From positions 242,499 to 306,498 of the forward strand of contig NZ_AMSI01000006.1 in the NCBI RefSeq assembly GCF_000300515.1: a DNA stretch of 64,000 nt. Direction: 5' to 3'. The notes beneath the pieces are model-generated. The model saw only the letters and a program-made list of their open reading frames with translations. It made no database searches and was not told where the DNA came from. The position numbers and the translations under genes are program-made. This DNA comes from Nitratireductor indicus C115 (GTDB lineage Bacteria; Pseudomonadota; Alphaproteobacteria; Rhizobiales; Rhizobiaceae). Below, in pieces: positions 14,250 through 22,237 of the stretch (position 1 is its first letter; each line of letters begins with the position of its first letter).

Positions 14250-16931
14250 ATGGGCCTGCATACAAAATTGCCGAAAACGCTGAACGACGTTGAGAGAACG
14301 CTGCGTGTCGGCACGCGAGACTATCGATTTGTGTCGCTTGCAGCACTGCAGGACGCGATGCCGAGCGCGCGCATTGCCGAGCTGCCGGTTTCGCTCAAGG
14401 TCCTTCTGGAAAACCTTCTGCGCAATGTCGCCCGCGGTAGCGTCTCGGTGGAGGACGTGGCGGCGATTGCCCATGGCGGCGACGCGGGCGACCGCGAGAT
14501 CTGCTTCCATCCGGTCCGCGTCCTGATGCCCGATTCTTCAGGCATACCTCTTCTCGCCGATCTCACCGCCATGCGCGCTGCAATGGTGCGCTCGGGCAAG
14601 GACGGCAATGGCGTCAACCCGCTCATCCCCGTGGATATCGTGGTCGATCATTCGGCAACGGCCGAATTCGCCCGCAGCAGCACCGCTCTTTCGCGCAACC
14701 TGGAACTTGAGTACCGGCTGAACGACGAGCGCTACAAATTCCTCAAATGGGCAGCCACCGCCTACGAAAACTTCCGCGTCCTGCCTCCCGGCAGCGGCAT
14801 CGTCCACCAGGTCAATCTCGAATTCCTCGCACGCCCGGTCTGGAGCGAGGAAATCGACGGCGTGTTCTGGGCCTATCCCGACACTCTGGTCGGCATGGAC
14901 AGCCATACGCCCATGATCAACGGCATCGGCGTTCTTGGCTGGGGCGTCGGTGGCATCGAGGCCGGTTCGGCCATGCTCGGTGAACCCATCACCATGCAGC
15001 TGCCCGAAGTGGTCGGCTGCCGCCTTAGCGGCGCACTGCGCGAAGGCGTGACCAGCACTGACCTCGTGCTCACCGTGACCGAGCGCCTGCGCAAGGTCGG
15101 GGTCGTCGGCCGGCTGGTCGAATTCACAGGGCCGGGGCTCACCGCTCTGTCCATTCCTGACCGTGCGACGCTTGCCAACATGGCCCCCGAATACGGGGCG
15201 ACCATGGGCTTCAGCCCGATTGACGCCGAGACCATACGCTACCTGCGTGAAAGCGGCCGAACCGAAGCCGATGTCGCGCTTGCGGAAGCCTATGCGAAGG
15301 AGCAGGGCATGTGGGGCGGCGAGGACGAGCGCCGGACCTACACGCAGCTCATTGAGATCGATCTGTCTGAGATCGAAACCTCGGTTGCCGGCCCCCGCCG
15401 CCCGCAGGACCGGCGACGTCTGGCCGATGTTCCGGCAAGCTTCGGAGAGTTCTTCGAAGGCAAGGCCGTACCGAGCGCACCGGCGCCTTCCACCGGCGAA
15501 AAACGCCCGCTGGTCGATGGTGACGTCGTTATTGCCTCCATCACCTCCTGCACCAACACGTCGAACCCCTCCCTTCTCGTCGCCGCAGGACTTCTTGCGC
15601 GCAAGGCTCACGCCATGGGGCTGGAAGCGAAGGCATGGGTGAAGACATCCCTGTCGCCTGGGTCGCGCATTGTTGCCGACTATCTTGCTGCATCCGGTCT
15701 GCAGACGGATCTCGACGCCGTGGGTTTCAACATCGTCGGCTTCGGCTGCATGACCTGTGCTGGGGGTTCCGGCTCGCTCGCACCCGAGATCGAGGCCGAA
15801 ATCCGGGAAAACAACCCGGTGGTGGCCGCCGTTCTTTCCGCCAACCGCAATTTCGAGGGGCGCACCCATCCTCTGGCGCGTGCCGGCTACCTGTGCTCTC
15901 CCCCACTGACCATTGCCTATGCGCTGGCGGGCAACGTGATGATCGATTTCGAAAAGGACCCGCTCGGCCTGACCGCCGAAGGGCGCGCGGTCTACTTGCG
16001 CGACATCTGGCCCGATGCCCATGAAGTGGCCGAGATCGTCTCGCGCCATGTGACGCCCGATCTGTTCGCCGCACGCAAGACGCGCCTTTTCGAGGGCGAC
16101 GAATACTGGTCCCGGCTGGAAGCGCCATCCGAAGAGCTTTTCGAATGGTCGCCCGAAAGCACCTATCTGCGCTGCCCGCCCTTCTTCGACCCGGAATTCG
16201 TGGACCGGGCGCGCGGCACTCCCGATATTGCGGGAGCGCGGGCGCTTCTCGTTCTCGGCGACAGCATCACGACCGATCACATTTCGCCCGGCTCTGCCAT
16301 CCCCGAGGACAGCGAAGCCGGCCGCTATCTCAAGTCTTGTGGCATCGAGCCCCACAATTTCAGTTCCTACATCGCCCGGCGCGTGAACCACGAAGTGATG
16401 ATGCGCGGCACCTTCGCGAATCTGCGCCTTGTCAACGAAATGGCGCCGGGCCGAACGGGCGGCTTCACCCGCATGCAGCCGAATGGCGAGGAAATGTCCG
16501 TCTTCGAGGCCTCGCAGCGCTATCGCGATGCAAGAACCCCGCTGGTGGTCGTTGCGGGCAAGGAATATGGCACCGGCTCGTCCCGCGATTGGGCCGCCAA
16601 GGGAACCCGGCTTCTCGGGGTCAACGCCATCCTGGCCGAAAGCTTCGAACGCATCCACCGCTCGAACCTGGTGGGCATGGGCGTTCTGCCTTTGCAGTTC
16701 CGCCCCAATGAAAGCCGCCACACATGGAAACTGGACGGCACCGAAACCTATGGCATTCGCAATCTCGAAGAGGGTCTCAAGCCCAAGGCCGAGCTGAAGG
16801 TGACGGTGCACAGGGCAAACGGGGAGCGTGTCGACATACCGGTGATCTGCCGCATCGACACCGACCGCGAGCTTGAATGGTATCGCAACGGCGGCGTGCT
16901 TCAGCACGTCTTCCGGGCGATGCGCGATTAA
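14250..16931 (+). CDS. acnA: Aconitate hydratase, AcnA-type
   Basis: A full-length aconitase of 893 residues, a [4Fe-4S] enzyme interconverting citrate and isocitrate through cis-aconitate. Motifs in order: DSHTPMINGIGVLGWGVGGI, ITSCTNTSNP (first cluster Cys), VGFGCMTCAG (the other two cluster Cys), a C-terminal swivel domain with LGDSITTDHISPGSAI, and GTGSSRDWAAKG. The ATG at 14250 has GGAG only 1-2 nt away, which is unusually tight, but homology begins soon after. It heads a cluster with a TTT importer and a GntR regulator, opposite an ICL-family lyase. This suggests a pathway paralogue for an imported tricarboxylate, though a housekeeping role is possible since the rest of the genome is not visible. 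Confidence 0.95.
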   Translation: MGLHTKLPKTLNDVERTLRVGTRDYRFVSLAALQDAMPSARIAELPVSLKVLLENLLRNVARGSVSVEDVAAIAHGGDAGDREICFHPVRVLMPDSSGIPLLADLTAMRAAMVRSGKDGNGVNPLIPVDIVVDHSATAEFARSSTALSRNLELEYRLNDERYKFLKWAATAYENFRVLPPGSGIVHQVNLEFLARPVWSEEIDGVFWAYPDTLVGMDSHTPMINGIGVLGWGVGGIEAGSAMLGEPITMQLPEVVGCRLSGALREGVTSTDLVLTVTERLRKVGVVGRLVEFTGPGLTALSIPDRATLANMAPEYGATMGFSPIDAETIRYLRESGRTEADVALAEAYAKEQGMWGGEDERRTYTQLIEIDLSEIETSVAGPRRPQDRRRLADVPASFGEFFEGKAVPSAPAPSTGEKRPLVDGDVVIASITSCTNTSNPSLLVAAGLLARKAHAMGLEAKAWVKTSLSPGSRIVADYLAASGLQTDLDAVGFNIVGFGCMTCAGGSGSLAPEIEAEIRENNPVVAAVLSANRNFEGRTHPLARAGYLCSPPLTIAYALAGNVMIDFEKDPLGLTAEGRAVYLRDIWPDAHEVAEIVSRHVTPDLFAARKTRLFEGDEYWSRLEAPSEELFEWSPESTYLRCPPFFDPEFVDRARGTPDIAGARALLVLGDSITTDHISPGSAIPEDSEAGRYLKSCGIEPHNFSSYIARRVNHEVMMRGTFANLRLVNEMAPGRTGGFTRMQPNGEEMSVFEASQRYRDARTPLVVVAGKEYGTGSSRDWAAKGTRLLGVNAILAESFERIHRSNLVGMGVLPLQFRPNESRHTWKLDGTETYGIRNLEEGLKPKAELKVTVHRANGERVDIPVICRIDTDRELEWYRNGGVLQHVFRAMRD

Positions 16932-16980
16932 CGCCGCCGGCGCCCGGCCGCGGCAGAAAGTTCATTCGGGAGGAGAACCA

Positions 16981-17994
16981 ATGACCGAGAACAACGACAA
17001 ACTGCATCTCAAGCGTCGCAGCTTCATGATCGGAGCCGCAGCCGTCGGGGCTGGCCTTGCCATGCCTTCCCTTTCACGTGCGGCAAGCTGGCCCGAGCGT
17101 CCATTGACCATGATCGTTCCATCGGACGCCGGCGGCAGCCTCGACCGTACGATCCGCGGTCTCTCGACGGTCATGCAAAAGCATATCGGCCAGCCGATCC
17201 AGGTGGAAAACCGCCCCGGCGGCTCGTTCATGCTGGGCGTGCGCTATTTCCTCCAGCAACCGCAGGATGGCGATGTAATCCTGGCGCATGCATTGTCGCC
17301 TTACATCGCATCCTCGATCCTGTTCCATGACGCGCCCTACAAGATGGAGGACTTTTCCTTCATCAACGCCCATTGGTCGGACTGGGACGTGATCGCAGCC
17401 TATAAGGATTCGCCTTACCAGACGCTGCCCGATCTGCTGAAGGCCATCAAGGAAAACCCGAAAAAGGTCCGTGCCAGCGTCGTGACGGGTTCCAGCGGAC
17501 ATCTGACAACGCTTCTGATGCTCCAGCGCTCGGGCATTCCCATCGAGAACCTGAATCTCGTCACCTTCCAGGGCGGCGGTCAGGCACGACAGGCGATTGC
17601 CGGCGGTCAGGTGGATTTCATCGTCATCGCCGGCAGCGGCAGCGAAGGCATCCGCGACTTCATCAAACCGCTTGCCGTGGTTCGCGACACCCCGCATGCC
17701 GATTGGGATGCCCCTGTCCTCGGCGAAGCCACCAAGCCGCTCGGCCTCTCCCTCCCCGTTCTTCCGGGGTCCATGCGCGGCCTCGCCATGTCTTCGGGCT
17801 TCCGCGCCGAACATCCCGACCGCTGGGACATCATCTCGTCGGCCTACAAGGCGACTCTTGAAGATCCTGAATTCATTGAGTTCGCCGAAACCAACGCCAT
17901 GGGCCACGACTGGCTGGGGGCGGAGGAGACCACAGCGAAGGTCATGGCGGTGCATGACGTGTTTGCGGAATTCAAGCCGCTCCTGCAGCGCTGA
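16981..17994 (+). CDS. tctC: TTT-family substrate-binding protein with Tat-type signal
   Basis: A 337-residue Bug/TctC-family periplasmic protein. The N-terminus LKRRSFMIGAAAVGAGLAMP has twin arginines before a hydrophobic stretch and an A-x-A-like end (SRAAS), suggesting Tat export, unlike the Sec-type signal of the window's other TctC. Mature features are LTMIVPSDAGGSLDRTIRGL, IQVENRPGGSFMLGVRYF and ASVVTGSSGHLTTL. I chose ATG 16981 because GGGAGGAG precedes it by a few nt; the frame from 16873 overlaps aconitase. It lies 49 bp after acnA and 12 bp before tctB, so acnA-tctCBA-GntR is likely one operon. Confidence 0.9.
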   Translation: MTENNDKLHLKRRSFMIGAAAVGAGLAMPSLSRAASWPERPLTMIVPSDAGGSLDRTIRGLSTVMQKHIGQPIQVENRPGGSFMLGVRYFLQQPQDGDVILAHALSPYIASSILFHDAPYKMEDFSFINAHWSDWDVIAAYKDSPYQTLPDLLKAIKENPKKVRASVVTGSSGHLTTLLMLQRSGIPIENLNLVTFQGGGQARQAIAGGQVDFIVIAGSGSEGIRDFIKPLAVVRDTPHADWDAPVLGEATKPLGLSLPVLPGSMRGLAMSSGFRAEHPDRWDIISSAYKATLEDPEFIEFAETNAMGHDWLGAEETTAKVMAVHDVFAEFKPLLQR

Positions 17995-18006
17995 CGGCGA
18001 ACTGCC

Positions 18007-18471
18007 ATGAAGCGCGTTCTTCGAAACCCCGGCAATCTTCTGGTTGTTCTGGGCTGTGCGGCGGCGACGATAGCCTATGTGCTCGACGCGCAGGCGCGGT
18101 CCCGCTCGATCGAGAACCTCGCCTTCATCGTGCCGCTCGCCGTCGCGGTTCTGGCCCTGTGCCTGCTCGTCCTCTTCACGCAGCAGGAGCCGGCTGAGAA
18201 CGCAAAGACCAAGGGGGCAGAGAAACCCCGGGGAGGCGCGGCAAACGCAGCGCTTCCCTATTACTGCTTCGGCGCTTTCGTCGCCTATGTCCTGTCGATT
18301 CCACATCTCGGTTTCGATGTGGCGAATATGATTTTCGTGGCGCTGTTCGTCTGGCTGCAATCGCGCCGCCAACCGCTGCGCGCCCTCTTGTTCGGACTCG
18401 TTTTCGGCCTTGGCGCGGCTTGGGTCTTCCAGACCATCCTGCCCTACCGGCTCCCCATGACCCTGCTTTAG
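18007..18471 (+). CDS. tctB: TTT small membrane subunit (TctB)
   Basis: A 154-residue protein with four predicted spans: PGNLLVVLGCAAATIAYVLD, NLAFIVPLAVAVLALCLLVL, AFVAYVLSIPHLGFDVANMI and ALLFGLVFGLGAAWVFQTIL. A charged cytoplasmic loop (AENAKTKGAEKPRGG) lies between spans 2 and 3. Size, topology and position between TctC and TctA identify it. No strong Shine-Dalgarno is visible, so translation is probably coupled to tctC, whose stop is 12 bp upstream. Confidence 0.85.
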   Translation: MKRVLRNPGNLLVVLGCAAATIAYVLDAQARSRSIENLAFIVPLAVAVLALCLLVLFTQQEPAENAKTKGAEKPRGGAANAALPYYCFGAFVAYVLSIPHLGFDVANMIFVALFVWLQSRRQPLRALLFGLVFGLGAAWVFQTILPYRLPMTLL

Positions 18472-18482
18472 GAGCGGCTACG

Positions 18483-20006
18483 ATGTGGCTCGACTTTTCG
18501 GCGATAGACGGGGCTCTGTCCCTTCTCGGCAGTTCCTGGACTGCCTGGGCGGTCGTCCCTCTCGGCCTGATGATCGGCCTCGTCTTCGGCGCCATCCCCG
18601 GCATGCAGACGTCCATGGCCATGGCGATCTTTCTGCCGGCCACGCTTTACATGGACTTCCTGTCGGCAATGCTTTTCCTGACCTCCATCTTCACCGGAGG
18701 CGGTTTTGGCGGTGGCATATCCTCGATCCTGCTCGGCATACCCGGCACGTCGACAGCGGTTGCCACGACCTTCGACGGTTGGCCGATGACCCAGAAGGGG
18801 CAGCACAATGAGGCGCTCGGCGCAGCGCTTTTCTCCTCCTGCGCCGGCATGCTCTTCTCCTACATACTCCTGTTCCTGACGATCGGTTTTCTTGCCAGCT
18901 TCGTCTTGAATTTCGGTCCGCTCGAAATGTTGATGGTGGCGCTGTGGGGCGTCACCCTGATCGGCATCCTCGGCGGCGCAAGCTTTTCCAAGGGACTGCT
19001 TGCTGGCCTCTTCGGCCTGCTGCTTGGAACCATCGGCACGAGCCCCATCGGCATCACGCGCGGCACGATGGGAATTCCCGATCTGCTGGACGGCATTCCC
19101 GTCGTACCGGCAATGCTTGGCCTGTTTGCGGTCTCCGAGCTAATCGGCCTGACCCAGCGCGACTATATCGTCGGGGCGGAAGGCGCGCGCAAACTGAGTT
19201 TCCGCCGCATCATCGCCGGCTTCGGCATGGCCATGCGCTATCCCGTCATTCTTCTCCAGGGCAGCGTGATGGGCGCCCTCATCGGAGCCATTCCAGGCGT
19301 AGGCTCTTCCGTGTCGAACCTTGCCTCCTATGCGGAAGCGCGCCGGCGCGACGAGAACCCCGGGAGCTTCGGGCAAGGGAACCCGAAGGGTGTGGTCGCC
19401 GCCGAATCTGCGAATTCGAGTTCTGAAGGCGGCTCGATGGTAACACTCCTCGCCCTCGGTCTGCCGGGTGGTGGCGGCACCGCTGTCATGCTGGCGGCCT
19501 TCGCTGCCCACAACATCACAGGCGGCCCGAAATTCATTCGCGACCAGACCGACATCGTCTATGCGATCATCCTGGGCAATCTCGCGCAGGCCTTCTTCCT
19601 GATGTTCCTGGGGCTGTTCACCATCCATTTCATCAGCGCGCTCGTGAAGGTTCCGATCCGCTATCTGACTGCCGCCGTGCTCGTGATGTCGGTAACCGGC
19701 GCCTATGCGCTGACAGGCAGCATGCTCGGGCCCTATGTGCTGGTAGCCTTCGGCGCTCTCGGCTGGATAATGCGCCGTTTCGACTATTCCATACCCGCCA
19801 TGGTGGTAGGCCTTCTGATGGGCAGCCTTTGCGATACCAATCTGGTATATGTCTATCAGATCAGCGGCGGAGACTGGCATTACCTCTTCGAACGTCCCCT
19901 GGCCTTGGCCCTGGCCGTCCTTCTGCTGATCTGCGTAGCGGTCGTGCCGGCCCTGCGCTGGCTCAAGGAAACGCGCCGGCAAGCCGGTGCAAGCAATGCA
20001 GGATAG
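18483..20006 (+). CDS. tctA: TTT large membrane subunit (TctA)
   Basis: A 507-residue TctA-family permease. Conserved segments are GLVFGAIPGMQTSMAMAIFL, GGISSILLGIPGTSTAVATT, GALIGAIPGVGSSVSNLASY and AAESANSSSEGGSMVTLLAL followed by GLPGGGGTAVMLAAF. I chose ATG 18483 because AGGAG sits 7-8 nt upstream and the hydrophobic N-terminus begins there; the open frame from 18420 overlaps tctB. Together with 16981-18471 it completes a second TTT importer, diverged from the one at 7593-10549, probably for the tricarboxylate handled by aconitase and the ICL-family lyase. Confidence 0.93.
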   Translation: MWLDFSAIDGALSLLGSSWTAWAVVPLGLMIGLVFGAIPGMQTSMAMAIFLPATLYMDFLSAMLFLTSIFTGGGFGGGISSILLGIPGTSTAVATTFDGWPMTQKGQHNEALGAALFSSCAGMLFSYILLFLTIGFLASFVLNFGPLEMLMVALWGVTLIGILGGASFSKGLLAGLFGLLLGTIGTSPIGITRGTMGIPDLLDGIPVVPAMLGLFAVSELIGLTQRDYIVGAEGARKLSFRRIIAGFGMAMRYPVILLQGSVMGALIGAIPGVGSSVSNLASYAEARRRDENPGSFGQGNPKGVVAAESANSSSEGGSMVTLLALGLPGGGGTAVMLAAFAAHNITGGPKFIRDQTDIVYAIILGNLAQAFFLMFLGLFTIHFISALVKVPIRYLTAAVLVMSVTGAYALTGSMLGPYVLVAFGALGWIMRRFDYSIPAMVVGLLMGSLCDTNLVYVYQISGGDWHYLFERPLALALAVLLLICVAVVPALRWLKETRRQAGASNAG

Positions 20007-20009
20007 CGC

Positions 20010-20675
20010 ATGACGGACAGGATGGAATCCGGATCGCTCGTGGATTTCGTTGTGGATCGGATCGAGAAAGCCATATTGCTCGGCGATTATCCGGCCGGAA
20101 TGAAACTGTCCGAGCAGTCCCTCGCCACCGAGCTGGGCGTCAGCCGCAGCCCCCTGCGCGAGGCGTTCCGCCGGCTGGAGGGCAAGAAGCTCGTCGTGCG
20201 CCGTCATAATGCCGGCGCACGGGTGGCCGAGCATTCCGCCAAGGAACTGCGCGAGGTTCTGGAAATTCGCGAGGCGCTGGAAAGTTATGCTGCGCGCAAG
20301 GCCGCCGAAAACATGTCCGAGGAGGAGAAAGCGGCTCTCCTGCGCCTCGTCGAACAGCAGCGCGAATATGAGCGCCTTGGCACCACCGTCGACCGTAACC
20401 AGTCACCGGAGCAGGACTTTCATCTCTTCGTGATCCGCGGGAGCAAGAACGACCGCCTCTCCGACATGCTCTATGGCGATCTCTATTACGCACTGCGCGT
20501 TCTGCGCTATCGTTCCAGCGCTCATGCGGGCCGAAGCCGGCTGGCAATCGAGGAACATGCCGTCGTGGCCACAGCCATCGCGACCGGCCAACCGGAGGTG
20601 GCCGAACAGGCCATGCGCGTTCATCTGCGCCGTTCGCATGAGAACATGCTCAATGCCGAGCGGACCCGGAACTGA
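20010..20675 (+). CDS. GntR-family regulator, FadR/FCD subgroup
   Basis: A 221-residue regulator. The N-terminal winged helix (LSEQSLATELGVSRSPLREAFRRLEGKKLVV) is joined to an FCD ligand domain with the metal/acid-binding pattern of Asp (EQDFHLFVI) and His residues (EEHAVVATAI and the terminal AMRVHLRRSHEN). The start lies 3 bp after the tctA stop with AGGA upstream, so it is the last gene of the acnA-tctCBA operon and probably controls it. FCD domains commonly bind citrate-like or small carboxylic acids, which fits the neighbours. Likely sites are the TTGCATACAA-type motifs upstream of acnA. Confidence 0.9.
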   Translation: MTDRMESGSLVDFVVDRIEKAILLGDYPAGMKLSEQSLATELGVSRSPLREAFRRLEGKKLVVRRHNAGARVAEHSAKELREVLEIREALESYAARKAAENMSEEEKAALLRLVEQQREYERLGTTVDRNQSPEQDFHLFVIRGSKNDRLSDMLYGDLYYALRVLRYRSSAHAGRSRLAIEEHAVVATAIATGQPEVAEQAMRVHLRRSHENMLNAERTRN

Positions 20676-20680
20676 ACCGC

Positions 20681-20716
20681 AAGACGCCACGCGACCGGTC
20701 GCAAACGTGACGCCTT
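20681..20716 (+). terminator. Possible imperfect terminator between convergent genes
   Basis: An imperfect dyad centred on the palindrome GCGACCGGTCGC (20691-20702) extends outward to AAG/CTT at 20681 and 20716 and is followed by GTATATT. It would separate the GntR gene from the convergent FAH gene. The stem has several mismatches. Confidence 0.35.
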
Positions 20717-20729
20717 GTATATTACCCCG

Positions 20730-21422
20730 TCAGGCGCTGACCCGGTTGGTGAGCTTACCGAGCCCTTCGATGGAAATTTCCACCACGTCGCCCCTTTCGA
20801 GACCACCGACGCCGGCAGGCGTTCCGGAATAGATCAGATCGCCCGGACGCAGCTCCACAAACTGCGACAGGGCAGCGATCACATCGGGAACCGCCCAGAT
20901 CATTTGCGACAGATCGCCGGTCTGACGGACCGTGCCGTTGACGCTCAGCGCGATAGCTCCTTTCGCGGGATGGCCGATCTCGGAAACCGGATGAATGGGG
21001 CCACAAACGGCTGAACCGTCGAACCCCTTCGCCATGGTCCATGGCCGGCCGAGCTTCTTGGCCTCCGCCTGAATATCGCGGCGCGTGAGATCGTTGCCGA
21101 TGGCATAACCCCAGACGAGATCGAGCGCGGAAGCAGGCTCGATATCGCGTCCGCCCTTTCCAAGCGCGACCACGAGCTCAGCCTCGTGCTCCAGCCGGTC
21201 GGTAAGCGTGGGATAGGGAATATCCGCCTCGCCCACCACCAGCGCGTCGGCGGGTTTATCGAAGAAGAAGGGCGGTTCGCGGTCGGGATCATGCCCCATC
21301 TCGCGGGCGTGATCGGCATAGTTGCGCCCGACGCAGAAAATGCGGCGCACCGGAAAACGCGCTTGCGATCCGGCGACAGGCAGGCTCGGAACCACCGGCG
21401 GTGAGATGACGTAATCGGTCAT
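20730..21422 (-). CDS. Fumarylacetoacetate hydrolase-family protein
   Basis: A 230-residue FAH-fold protein of the short acylpyruvase/isomerase type. Motifs are FCVGRNYADHAREMGHD, FFFDKPADAL, the metal-binding HEAELVVALGKGGRD and AIGNDLTRRDIQ, and IYSGTPAGVGGLERGDVV. Members hydrolyse or decarboxylate 2,4-dioxo acids. I chose ATG 21422 (MTDYVISPP), 17 bp after the SDR stop with GGAG upstream. It is last in the glutaminase-SDR-FAH minus-strand operon. A 2,4-dioxo substrate made by the SDR is plausible but unproven. Confidence 0.88.
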   Translation of the reverse strand: MTDYVISPPVVPSLPVAGSQARFPVRRIFCVGRNYADHAREMGHDPDREPPFFFDKPADALVVGEADIPYPTLTDRLEHEAELVVALGKGGRDIEPASALDLVWGYAIGNDLTRRDIQAEAKKLGRPWTMAKGFDGSAVCGPIHPVSEIGHPAKGAIALSVNGTVRQTGDLSQMIWAVPDVIAALSQFVELRPGDLIYSGTPAGVGGLERGDVVEISIEGLGKLTNRVSA

Positions 21423-21439
21423 GTGTCGCTGCTCCAATG

Positions 21440-22228
21440 TCAGATATTGCGCAAAAGGCCGCCATCCACCCGCAAGCTCGTCCCGGTGATATAGCCTGCG
21501 CGTCCCGAGCACAGGAAACAGGCCGCATCGGCGAATTCGCGCGGGGCGCCATAGCGCCCCATGGGGATCGTCGCCCGCGATGCCGCGGCAACCTCATCCG
21601 CGGTCTTTCCGCTGCGCTTCGCAGCGGCTGCATCGAGCTGGTCGACACGATCCGTGTGAATGCGGCCCGGTATCAGCCCGTTCACCGTGACGCCGTCAGC
21701 CGCGACTTCCGCTGCAAGCGTCTTTGCCCATCCCACAAGGGAAAGGCGCAGCGTGTTGGAAAGACCGAGATTGGGGATCGGCTGAACCACGCCGGACGAC
21801 AGAAGCACCAGAATGCGCCCAAATCCCTTTTCGCGCATATGCGGAAGCAGGGCAGTGGCGATGCGGATCGGCGCTTCGACCATGGTCTGAAACTGCGGCG
21901 CCAGGTTCTCTGGATCAAGCGAGGCCATCGGTCCGGGCGGCGGGCCGCCTCCGTTCAGGACCAGAATATCGGGCATCTCGCCGGCCTTCACCTGCTCGAT
22001 GGCCGCTGCGACCGCCTCCGGATTGCCCAGATCGGCAACAAGCGTCGAAATCCGCCCCCTGGCCGTCGCGGCGATCTCTTCACGCACCGCTTCCAGCTTC
22101 TCGGCGGAACGCCCGCTGAGAATGACATTCGCCCCCTCGGCAGCAAGTCCCTCCGCAATGGCGCGGCCAAGCCCGCCGGAAGCACCGAAGACCAGGGCGG
22201 TGCGGCGGTCGAGTTCAAGATCCATCAT
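21440..22228 (-). CDS. SDR-family oxidoreductase lacking the canonical YxxxK motif
   Basis: A 262-residue short-chain dehydrogenase. The cofactor motif is TALVFGASGGLGRAI and the second-strand Arg (LSGRSAEKL) suggests NADP. NGGG and the Ser strand (LLSSGVVQ) are present. Where the catalytic Tyr-x-x-x-Lys should be, the sequence reads PIPNLGLSNTLRLSLVGWAK, so Tyr and Lys are replaced by an SNxxR arrangement. C-terminal GYITGTSLRVDGG is typical. The same altered motif appears in the SDR at 50696-51481. Either this clade uses other catalytic residues or it binds cofactor for a different reaction. It lies between the glutaminase-like gene and the FAH gene in one operon. Confidence 0.88.
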   Translation of the reverse strand: MMDLELDRRTALVFGASGGLGRAIAEGLAAEGANVILSGRSAEKLEAVREEIAATARGRISTLVADLGNPEAVAAAIEQVKAGEMPDILVLNGGGPPPGPMASLDPENLAPQFQTMVEAPIRIATALLPHMREKGFGRILVLLSSGVVQPIPNLGLSNTLRLSLVGWAKTLAAEVAADGVTVNGLIPGRIHTDRVDQLDAAAAKRSGKTADEVAAASRATIPMGRYGAPREFADAACFLCSGRAGYITGTSLRVDGGLLRNI

Positions 22229-22237
22229 ACTCTCCTG

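Noticed and set aside
14538-16907. 789-codon open frame on the minus strand
   Set aside because: It is the antisense shadow of aconitase: GC-rich codon bias leaves the opposite frame open, and the translation has no recognisable domain.
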